Below are positions 25,747-33,443 of a stretch of DNA of 64,000 nucleotides, piece by piece. Origin of the DNA: JASHUC01 sp963849095 (GTDB lineage: Bacteria > Pseudomonadota > Gammaproteobacteria > Steroidobacterales > Steroidobacteraceae); contig CAWKGA010000007.1 in the NCBI GenBank assembly GCA_963849095.1, forward strand, positions 1-64,000, given 5' to 3'. Position 1 is the stretch's first letter. The number at the start of each line of letters is the position of its first letter. Below the pieces are notes generated by a model. That model worked only from the letters and a program-made list of their open reading frames with translations. It had not been told where the DNA came from and did no database searches. A program made the position numbers and the translations under genes.

Positions 25747-25758
25747 ATAGCGCTATCC
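25747..25758. promoter_or_regulatory. LacI-type operator upstream of GH67 gene
   Basis: GATAGCGCTATC is a perfect 12-base palindrome, 97 bases before the alpha-glucuronidase start. A core TAGCGCTA is the classic LacI-family half-site arrangement with the central CG, and similar sites control xylan and hexuronate genes in Xanthomonas and Caulobacter. The same site with one change lies at 33367-33378, which ties the two loci together. Confidence 0.7.
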
Positions 25759-25854
25759 TCGCGCAAGCGACAGCCGCATCGTCCGGGCGCGGAAGTATGC
25801 CCGGGCCGCGGCGCCTCGAGACCCCCGCCTCGTCAGGACGAGCCACAGCACTCG

Positions 25855-28122
25855 ATGAACTCTCACAGCGTGGTTTGCGCGCGAGCCGGCTCGGCGATCC
25901 TGTGGCTCGCGCTGCTCGGCGCGCTCGCCACGCACGTCACTCCCTCGCGGGCGGAGGACGGTCATCAGCTCTGGCTGCGCTACCCGCAGCTCGAGGAGCC
26001 GTGGCGGAGCGAGTATCGGGCCGTGGCCGCACAGATCGTCGCCTGCCGCGCGGGCCGGCTTGGCGCCGCGGGATCGGACGGAAGCGCGAGGCTTTCGAGC
26101 ACTCTCTCCGTGGCGCGCTCGGAGCTGATGCGCGGCCTCAGGGGCCTGCTCGGAGCTTCGCCGCCGCTGGCATCTGAGATCACCGAAGGCGGAGCGCTCC
26201 TCCTCGGCACGCCGCGCTCGTGCGCGCTCATCGCCCGCGAGCGGCTCCCGCTCCGCGCGCTCGGCCGCGAGGGGTACGTGATCCGCAGCGTCGTCGTGCG
26301 TGGCCGCGCAGCCACGGTCATCGCCGCCAACACGGATGTCGGCGTGCTCCACGGCGTATTCCATTTCCTGCGCCTGCTGCAAACGCATCGGCCCGTGGAT
26401 CACCTCGACATCTCCTCGAGACCGCGGATCGAGCTGCGCGTGCTCGATCACTGGGACAATCTCGACGGCAGCGTCGAGCGCGGCTATGCGGGCGCATCGA
26501 TCTGGGACTGGAAGAAGCTGCCGGGCCATCTCGATCCGCGGTACGGCGAGTACGCCCGCGCGTGCGCCTCGATCGGCATCAACGGCACGGTGCTCAACAA
26601 CGTCAACGCGAGCGCCGTGATCTTCACCAGGCCATACCTAAGGAAGGTCGCTGCGCTCGCCGGCGTGTTCCGGCCTTACGGACTGAAGGTGTATCTGTCC
26701 GCGCGGTTCAGTGCGCCGATCGAGATCGGCGGGCTCAAGACCGCGGATCCGCTCGATCCGGCCGTTCGAGCCTGGTGGCGCTCGAAGGTCGATGAGATCT
26801 ATGGCCTCATCCCCGATTTCGGCGGCTTCCTGGTCAAGGCGAACTCCGAGGGCCAGCCGGGTCCGCAGGACTACGGGCGCACGCATGCGGACGGGGCGAA
26901 CATGCTCGCGGATGCTCTCGCTCCGCACGGCGGCGTCGTCATGTGGCGCGCGTTCGTGTACGGACGCTCGAAGGAGGATCGCGCGCGGCAGGCGTACGAC
27001 GAGTTCGTGCCGCTCGACGGGAAATTTCGCGCGAACGTGCTGCTGCAGGTGAAGAACGGTCCGATCGACTTTCAGCCCCGCGAGCCCTTCCATCCGCTGT
27101 TCGGCGCGATGCCCCACACCCCCGTGATGATGGAGGTCGAGATCACGAAGGAGTATCTGGGCTTTGCGACCCACCTCGCCTACCTCGGACCTCTTTACGA
27201 GGAGGTGCTGCGCTCCGAAACTTACGCGAGGGGCAAGGGCTCGACCGTCGCCCGCGTGATCGACGGCTCACTCTTCGGCTATCGCATCACCGGAATGGCG
27301 GGCGTCGCCAATATCGGCGCCGACCGCGACTGGACCGGATCGCAGTTCGATCAGGCGAACTGGTACGTGTTCGGGCGTCTCGCCTGGGACCCCACGTTGA
27401 GCGCCGCGGCCATCGCCGAGGAGTGGGTGCGCATGACCTTCTCCAACGATCCGGCGTTCGTCGCCCCGGTCGTCGCGATGATGATGGGCTCGCGGGAGGC
27501 CGTGGTCGATTACATGACCCCGCTCGGCCTCGCTCATCAAATGGCGAGCGGCACTCACTATGGTCCGGGCCCCTGGGTGGACAACAACCCGGAGCCGGAC
27601 TGGAACCCCGTTTACTACAATCGCGCCGATTCCAGCGGAATCGGATTCGACCGGACGGCGAGCGGCAGCAACGCCGTGGCGCAGTACGCTCCGCCCGTCG
27701 CGGCGCAGTTCTCCAACCTCGGGATGGTGCCCGAGAAGTATCTGCTCTGGTTCCACCACGTCCCCTGGGACTATCGGCTCTCATCCGGACGAACGCTGTG
27801 GGACGAGCTGGTGCTGCACTACACTCACGGAGTCGATGAGGTCCGCACGATGCGCAAGACCTGGAGCGGGCTCGCCTCTTACGTCGATCCGGAGCGCTTC
27901 GCCGAGGTCACGCGGTTCCTCGCCATTGAGGAGCGGGAGGCACGCTGGTGGCGCGATGCGAGCATCGCGTATTTCCAGACGCTGTCGAAGCGTCCCCTGC
28001 CGCCGGGCGTCGCGCCTCCGGCGCATACCCTCGCGCAGTACGAGGCCGTTTGCTTCCCGTTCACTGAAGGCTATACCAGCAAGACGCCCGCCTGCGCGCC
28101 GCCGAATCCTGTCATTCCGTGA
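25855..28122 (+). CDS. GH67 alpha-glucuronidase, exported
   Basis: A 755-residue enzyme with an N-terminal signal peptide (ILWLALLGALATHVTPSRA). GH67 enzymes remove 4-O-methyl-glucuronic acid from xylo-oligosaccharide ends. Hallmark segments are visible: RIELRVLDHWDNLDGSVERGYAG, SIWDWKKLP, YARACASIGINGTVLNNVNA, VKANSEGQPGPQDYGRTHADGAN and EWVRMTF, then a C-terminal helical dimerisation domain with WFHHVPWDYRLSSGRTLWDELV. The length is close to that of family members (about 730). I chose the ATG at 25855 because the signal peptide begins there. It converges with the xylose operon and has its own LacI-type operator. Confidence 0.92.
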   Translation: MNSHSVVCARAGSAILWLALLGALATHVTPSRAEDGHQLWLRYPQLEEPWRSEYRAVAAQIVACRAGRLGAAGSDGSARLSSTLSVARSELMRGLRGLLGASPPLASEITEGGALLLGTPRSCALIARERLPLRALGREGYVIRSVVVRGRAATVIAANTDVGVLHGVFHFLRLLQTHRPVDHLDISSRPRIELRVLDHWDNLDGSVERGYAGASIWDWKKLPGHLDPRYGEYARACASIGINGTVLNNVNASAVIFTRPYLRKVAALAGVFRPYGLKVYLSARFSAPIEIGGLKTADPLDPAVRAWWRSKVDEIYGLIPDFGGFLVKANSEGQPGPQDYGRTHADGANMLADALAPHGGVVMWRAFVYGRSKEDRARQAYDEFVPLDGKFRANVLLQVKNGPIDFQPREPFHPLFGAMPHTPVMMEVEITKEYLGFATHLAYLGPLYEEVLRSETYARGKGSTVARVIDGSLFGYRITGMAGVANIGADRDWTGSQFDQANWYVFGRLAWDPTLSAAAIAEEWVRMTFSNDPAFVAPVVAMMMGSREAVVDYMTPLGLAHQMASGTHYGPGPWVDNNPEPDWNPVYYNRADSSGIGFDRTASGSNAVAQYAPPVAAQFSNLGMVPEKYLLWFHHVPWDYRLSSGRTLWDELVLHYTHGVDEVRTMRKTWSGLASYVDPERFAEVTRFLAIEEREARWWRDASIAYFQTLSKRPLPPGVAPPAHTLAQYEAVCFPFTEGYTSKTPACAPPNPVIP

Positions 28123-28179
28123 CCGTTCGTTGCAGTGCCCTGGCCTATTCCGCGCAAGAGCGAGATCGACGCCGCCGCC

Positions 28180-29497
28180 TCAATATTTGCAGTGACGCGC
28201 GATGAGGCTCTCGGCGAGCTCCTGGTGCCCCGAGCGCGGCGCCGGATCGAAGCCCCTCTCGGCCGCGAGGTCCGCGAGGCTCGCAAGGGTCAGCTCGCCG
28301 CTCGAGATCTTCCGCCCGAGATCACTCGCCCAGCCTCGATAGCGCTCCTCCCGCAGACGCTCGAGCGCGCCATCCGTCACCACGTCCGCCGCCGCGAGCA
28401 GCGCCCGCGCGAGCGTATCGATGCCGCCGATGTGAGCGAGGTAGAGGTCCGCGGGATCGACGGACTGGCGGCGCAGCTTGGCATCGAAGTTGAAACCGCC
28501 CGTCGCGAATCCGTGATCCTCTACCAGCTGACCGAGCGCGGGCACGAGCTCCTGCGCATTGTTCGGGAACTGGTCGGTGTCCCAGCCGTTGCGGGGGTCG
28601 CCACGATTGATGTCGATGGAGCCGAAGATTCCATAGGCGCGTGCGGTGGCGATCTCGTGCTCGAAGTCGAGCCCCGCGAGCGTCGCGTGATTGACCTCGA
28701 TGTTCACCTTGACCTCCTCATTGAGCCCGTAGCGCTGCAAGAAGGCGAACACGGTCGCGACGTCGTGGTCGTATTGGTGCTTGGTGGGCTCGAACGGCTT
28801 CGGCTCGACGAGAATCGTGCCCTTGAAGCCGATCCGGTGCTTGTGCTCGACGACCATCGACAGGAAGCGGCCGTACTGATCGAGCTCCCGGCGCAGATCC
28901 GTATTGAGCAACGAGTCGTAGCCCTCTCGACCGCCCCACAGCACATAGTTCTCACCGCCCAGCCGTTGAGTCGTCTCGAGGCACCAGCGCACCTGCGTCG
29001 CCGCCCACGCATAGACCTCCGGGTCCGGGCTGGTGGCGGCGCCGCCCGCGTAGCGCGGATGGCTGAAGAGATTGGCCGTGCCCCACAGCAGCTTGACGCC
29101 GGTCGAGGCCATCGCCGCGGCCATCTTCTCCTCGATCCTGCGGAGATTCGCCGCATGCTCCCGCGGCGTCGCGGCGCTCGCCATCACATCCACGTCGTGG
29201 AACGTGAAGTACGGCACCCCGAGCCGCCCGAGGAAGTCGAAGGCGGCCTCGAGCTTCTGCTCTGCCATCGCCTGGGTGACCGGGGAGCCGAGCCAGGGGC
29301 GCTTGCAGCGTGCCGGCGCCGAAGATGTCCGTGCCCGGCCAGTTGAAGGAATGCCAGTAGCACACCGCGATCCGCAGCCAGTCCTCCATGCGCCTATCCA
29401 GGACGATCCGGTCCTTGTCATACACGCGATACGCCAGCTCGTTGCGGGTGTGAGGACCCTCGAAGCGAACCGGCTCGACGCTCGAAAACAGAGTCAT
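28180..29497 (-). pseudogene. xylA: xylose isomerase gene with a one-base frameshift
   Basis: Start at 29497 overlaps the xylB stop (ATGA). The first frame reads LAYRVYDKDRIVLDRRMEDWLRIAVCYWHSFNWPGTDIFGAGTLQ, the N-terminus of class II xylose isomerases. The second frame continues RPWLGSPVTQAMAEQKLEAAFDFL, VPYFTFHDVDV (catalytic His-Asp region), ILVEPKPFEPTKHQYDHD, KVNIEVNHATLAGLDFEHE and the metal-binding SIDINRGD segment. The junction is at 29303-29304 where CAAG replaces CAG, i.e. one extra A. Repaired, it would be about 438 residues, the normal size. As written the pathway lacks its isomerase, so a sequencing error should be considered. Confidence 0.85.
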
Positions 29498-30954
29498 GTT
29501 GAGTACTCCAGAAACGTGTCCTTCAAATCCCTGTATAGCCTGACGAACGTGCGGCGCCGCAAGGCGAGCAAGGAGGCGAGCTCAGGGTCGGGCTGCACCA
29601 CGCGATCGGTCGCGGGCGGGACGCACACATCCTCCACGCGCTCGCCGGTCAGGGCGAGGCGGGCGAGCCGCGCCGCGCCGAAGGCGGCACCGACCTCGCT
29701 GTCGCGCCGGTACGTGAGCGAGCGGCCGAGGGCGGCGGCGAGCAGCTCGCCCCAGTAGGGCAGGCGCGACCCGCCGCCGGTCACGCTGATCTCGCCGATG
29801 GCCCCGCCCTTCTCGAGCAGCACGTCGAGCCCGTCGGCGAACCCGAGCGCGACGCCCTCGAGAGCGGCACCGGCGAGGTCCGCGGCGGTCGTGTCGGGGC
29901 GGATACCGAAGAAAACTCCACGGCTATGCGGATCGTTGTGCGGGGTGCGCTCGCCCGTCAAATAGGGCAGGAAGAAAGGAGAGTGGCGCGTGAGGCCTCG
30001 AGCCTTCGCGGCCTCGACGAGGCGCGCGAGATCCGGCTTCCCGGTCAACTGCGCGACCCAGTCGAGCACGCTCGATGCGCTCAACATCACCGCCATCTGG
30101 TGCCAGCGGCCGGGCAAGCAGTGGCAGAACGCATGCGCGGCGCGCTCCCAGCTCGGGCGGAAGCTATCGGTCACGACGAAGAGGACGCCGGAGGTTCCGA
30201 GCGACAGAAACGCGTCCCCGGGCGCTACCACCCCGGCTCCCACGGCGCTCGCGGCGTTGTCGCCACCGCCGCCGGCGACCAGCGCCCTCGACAGTTGCAA
30301 CTGCTCGGCAGCATGGGCGGTGAGCGTGCCCGACGGGCGGGTGCCCTCCACCAGCCGCGGCACCTGCTGCCGCGTGAGGCCCGTCGCCGCGAGCATGGCA
30401 TCCGACCAGTCTCGAGCGCCGACATCGAGCCAGCCAGTGCCCGCCGCATCCGACAAGTCGCTCACTTTCTCGCCCGTCAGCCGCAAACGCACGTAGTCCT
30501 TCGGCAGCAGCACCGAGGCTGTGCTGCGGAATACCTGCGGCTCGTGACGCGACACCCAGAGCAGCTTCGGGGCCGTGAAGCCGGGCATCATGACGTTGCC
30601 CGTGATCCGGCGGGAGTCGGGCTCGCGGCGCTCGAGATCCAAGCACTCGAGAGCGGAGCGCCCGTCGTTCCAGAGTATCGCCGGCCGCAGCGGCCGATCC
30701 TCCCGGTCGAGCAGGGTCGCTCCGTGCATCTGGCCGCTGAGGCCCACCGCCCGCACTGCCGCCCGCACGCCGGCCGGCAAATTGCCGACGGCGCGGACCG
30801 TCGCCTGCCACCAGGCCTCGGGATCCTGCTCGGAGTATCCGGGCCGCGGCCGACTCACCTCGAGGGGAGCGGAGGATTGGCCGACGAGCGCGCCGCCGTC
30901 GCCGACCACGACGGCCTTCACTCCGGAGGTGCCGATGTCTATCCCGAGGTACAT
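29494..30954 (-). CDS. xylB: xylulokinase
   Basis: A 486-residue FGGY-family sugar kinase. The N-terminal phosphate-binding motif is YLGIDIGTSGVKAVVV, and the xylulokinase segments GLSGQMHGATLLD (sugar contact, Met-His) and LRPAILWNDGR follow. GGGGDNAASAVGAGV binds the nucleotide and TGGGSRLPYWGELLAAALG is the C-terminal FGGY-type motif. It phosphorylates xylulose formed by XylA. The mutarotase gene lies 3 bases upstream and xylA overlaps downstream, so it sits in the middle of a tight operon. Confidence 0.93.
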   Translation of the reverse strand: MYLGIDIGTSGVKAVVVGDGGALVGQSSAPLEVSRPRPGYSEQDPEAWWQATVRAVGNLPAGVRAAVRAVGLSGQMHGATLLDREDRPLRPAILWNDGRSALECLDLERREPDSRRITGNVMMPGFTAPKLLWVSRHEPQVFRSTASVLLPKDYVRLRLTGEKVSDLSDAAGTGWLDVGARDWSDAMLAATGLTRQQVPRLVEGTRPSGTLTAHAAEQLQLSRALVAGGGGDNAASAVGAGVVAPGDAFLSLGTSGVLFVVTDSFRPSWERAAHAFCHCLPGRWHQMAVMLSASSVLDWVAQLTGKPDLARLVEAAKARGLTRHSPFFLPYLTGERTPHNDPHSRGVFFGIRPDTTAADLAGAALEGVALGFADGLDVLLEKGGAIGEISVTGGGSRLPYWGELLAAALGRSLTYRRDSEVGAAFGAARLARLALTGERVEDVCVPPATDRVVQPDPELASLLALRRRTFVRLYRDLKDTFLEYST

Positions 30955-30957
30955 CAG

Positions 30958-31821
30958 TCAGTGCGCCGTGACGTGCAGTTGCACTTCGATCGTCATTTGA
31001 CCCCCGGGGGCGAGAACGGATGTCTCCCCGCCGTTGCGCCCGAGCGAGCCGGGCGCCCCGGTCTGCGGCTCGATGCAGAAGAAATCGCGCCCCGCCGGCG
31101 CGTACACGTGGAGGTACGGGCAATTGAGCGCCCGAACGCTGACGGTTCGCCCAGGCCATTCGAGCGACGCGTGGCCGCTCCAGCCGCAGAAGCAGTGATC
31201 GAGCGATACGGCTTGCACGCTCCTCGGCGGCTCGAAGAGCCACGCGGGCGGCGTCGCCGTCTCCTCCAGCGGTAACGCGGCGGCATCGGTCAGCCACACC
31301 CGAGGCAGGCGCGCTCGAAGCTGCGCCCGCCCGGCCCCCGGAAAGTAGGGGTGCAGTCCCAGCATCGCCGGCATCGGCGCAGCGCCCAAGTTCTCGATCG
31401 AGAGCTCGATCGATAACGCATCCGGGAACAGCCGCAAACGCTGCTCGCATCCGTAACGCCACGGCCACTCGTCTCCGCCGCCCTCGAACTTGAGCGTTGC
31501 GCTCGTTTCAGACGCAGCCGTCACGCGCCAGATGGCTCGCCAGCCCTGGCCATGAATCGGATGAGGATCCTCGCTCCAGTTCTGGCGAAGCCGCACGGTG
31601 CGCCCGCCGAAGCTGAAGCGGCCGTGGGCGATGCGGTTGACGAACGGCACCATCGGAAAGCAAGCGGCGGCGAATGGGTCGTCGGGTGTGCCGGGAGGCG
31701 CGGGACGCAGGATGTCCTCACCCTGCCACTGGAACGCGCGGATCATTCCCCCCGATTGCGGAGCCACGACGAGCCGCGCGTCCTGGTGTTGCAGCACCAG
31801 AGAGCCTGCGTCCATCGTCAT
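30958..31821 (-). CDS. aldose 1-epimerase (mutarotase)
   Basis: The 287-residue product belongs to the aldose 1-epimerase / GalM-like superfamily, which interconverts the alpha and beta anomers of sugars such as xylose. Visible elements are VAPQSGGMIRAFQWQGEDILRP, FPMVPFVNRIAHGRFSFGG with the substrate Asn-Arg pair, HPIHGQGWRAIW (catalytic His), MLGLHPYFPGAG (second His) and a glutamate in FFCIEPQTGAPG. These correspond to the general acid His and base Glu of the family. It is embedded in the xylose operon, 12 bases after the transporter gene, so its natural substrate is probably xylose. Confidence 0.88.
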   Translation of the reverse strand: MTMDAGSLVLQHQDARLVVAPQSGGMIRAFQWQGEDILRPAPPGTPDDPFAAACFPMVPFVNRIAHGRFSFGGRTVRLRQNWSEDPHPIHGQGWRAIWRVTAASETSATLKFEGGGDEWPWRYGCEQRLRLFPDALSIELSIENLGAAPMPAMLGLHPYFPGAGRAQLRARLPRVWLTDAAALPLEETATPPAWLFEPPRSVQAVSLDHCFCGWSGHASLEWPGRTVSVRALNCPYLHVYAPAGRDFFCIEPQTGAPGSLGRNGGETSVLAPGGQMTIEVQLHVTAH

Positions 31822-31833
31822 GCCGGCGGTCCG

Positions 31834-33312
31834 CTACGTCGGGGAGTCCGCGGCGGACTGCTTGGGAGCGGTCATCGCTCGAGCATCTGCGCGCGTCCAC
31901 AGGTTCTGGATCTCCTCGAGCGTGCGGCGCCGGGTCTCCGGCACGTAGCGCCAGACGAACGCCGCGGCGAGAAAGCTCATGCCGCCGTAGATCCAGTACG
32001 GGAAGGCGTGGTTGAACAGGGCGTTCAGCGCCGAGTTGCCGATGAGAATCTTGAACGACCACGAAACGAAGAGGTTGGCGATCCACTGGGCCGCGACCGC
32101 AATCGCCATCGCCCGGCTCTTGATCGAGTTGGGGAACATCTCCGAGAGCAGCACCCAGGTGACCGGCCCCCAGGAGAGGGCAAATCCCGCGATGTAGGCC
32201 ATCGCGGCGATCAGCGGTCCCAAGCCCTCGGCGCTCGCCTTGAACTCGAATCCGAGCGCCACCATGGCAACGCCCATCACGAGGCCGCCGACGATGAGCA
32301 GCGGCTTGCGGCCGATGCGGTCCACCGTGAGGATCGCGACGACCGTGAATGCGACGTTGGTCACCCCGACGACGACGGTTTGCATCAGTGCCGAGTCGGT
32401 CGATGCGCCGAGGTTCTTGAACATGAGCGGCGCGTAATAGAGCACCGCGTTGATCCCGACGAACTGCTGGAATATCGAGAGCAGGATTCCGGCGACGATG
32501 ACCAGGGAGCCGAAGGCGAACAGGCTCACCGCACGCGATTGAGGCGAGACGAGGAGCGAGTCGCGGATCTCCCCGATGACAGTGCGCGCGTCGGTCTCGC
32601 CGATGAGGCGGGCGAGGACTCCGAGGGCCCGATCCTCGCGGCCCTTCATCACCAACCACCGCGGGGTGTCCGGAACCTTGAGCAGCAGTGCGAGGAACAG
32701 CAAGGCCGGCACGGCCTCCGAGAGCAGCATGAGCCGCCAGCCGGTCGTGCGGACCCAGATCTCGTTGCCCTGAGAGGCGATGGCCCAGTTCACGAAGTAG
32801 ACGAGCAGCATGCCGAGGACGATCGAGAGCTGATTGAACGAGACCAGGCGGCCGCGGATGCGGCTCGGCGCGATCTCCGCGATGTAAAGCGGTGAGAGCA
32901 TCGAGGCGATCCCGACGCCGACGCCGCAGAGGATGCGGTACAGGATGAACGGCGTGAGCGCCTGGGGGCCCATCCCGCCGATCGGGCCGAGGCCGATCTC
33001 GGGAAAGGCCGAGCCGACGGCGGAAACCAGGAACAGGGCGGCCGCGACGAGCAGTCCTCCTTTGCGTCCGAGGGCATTCGACGTCCAGCCTGCGAGGCTC
33101 GAGCCGATCACGCATCCGAAGAGGGCGCTCGAGATGGTCCAGCCCGAGAGGCTCCCGCGCGCGGTCTCCGAGAGGTGCAGCGGATCGATGAAATTGGCGT
33201 CGATGGAGCTCACGGCGCCGGAGATCACCGCCGTGTCGTATCCGAAGAGGAGGCCGCCGAGCGTGGCGACAAACGTGAGCCTCATCACCAGGGAAGTGCT
33301 GTCGGTTCTCAT
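31834..33312 (-). CDS. MFS sugar:proton symporter (XylE-like)
   Basis: A 492-residue twelve-helix sugar porter. Family motifs in order: GGLLFGYDTAVISGA in helix 1, GRKGG in the loop between helices 2 and 3, RILCGVGVGIASMLSPLYIAEIAPSRIRGRLV in helices 4 to 5, VPDTPRWLVMKGRE in the central loop, IFQQFVGINAVLYYAP in helix 7, and VPETRRRTLEEIQNLW at the C-terminal end. The close XylE-like arrangement and the operon with xylB and xylA point to xylose. It is the first gene of the operon; its promoter region holds a LacI-type operator shared with the divergent GH3 gene. Confidence 0.9.
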   Translation of the reverse strand: MRTDSTSLVMRLTFVATLGGLLFGYDTAVISGAVSSIDANFIDPLHLSETARGSLSGWTISSALFGCVIGSSLAGWTSNALGRKGGLLVAAALFLVSAVGSAFPEIGLGPIGGMGPQALTPFILYRILCGVGVGIASMLSPLYIAEIAPSRIRGRLVSFNQLSIVLGMLLVYFVNWAIASQGNEIWVRTTGWRLMLLSEAVPALLFLALLLKVPDTPRWLVMKGREDRALGVLARLIGETDARTVIGEIRDSLLVSPQSRAVSLFAFGSLVIVAGILLSIFQQFVGINAVLYYAPLMFKNLGASTDSALMQTVVVGVTNVAFTVVAILTVDRIGRKPLLIVGGLVMGVAMVALGFEFKASAEGLGPLIAAMAYIAGFALSWGPVTWVLLSEMFPNSIKSRAMAIAVAAQWIANLFVSWSFKILIGNSALNALFNHAFPYWIYGGMSFLAAAFVWRYVPETRRRTLEEIQNLWTRADARAMTAPKQSAADSPT

Positions 33313-33366
33313 GCCCCCTCTTGCAGCGCTCCAGTATCGGAAAGATTCCGCGAGACCACCCGGTAC

Positions 33367-33378
33367 GGTAGCGCTATC
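33367..33378. promoter_or_regulatory. LacI-type operator between xylose operon and GH3 gene
   Basis: GGTAGCGCTATC differs by one base from the perfect palindrome at 25747-25758. It sits 54 bases before the MFS start on one side and 65 bases before the GH3 start on the other, where one bound repressor could silence both divergent promoters. Confidence 0.7.
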
Positions 33379-33443
33379 AGTTCCGCAGCGTCAATGCGGT
33401 GTAGGATCTGGCGGGCGCGCGGGATTTCGCCCGTGGGGGAAGC

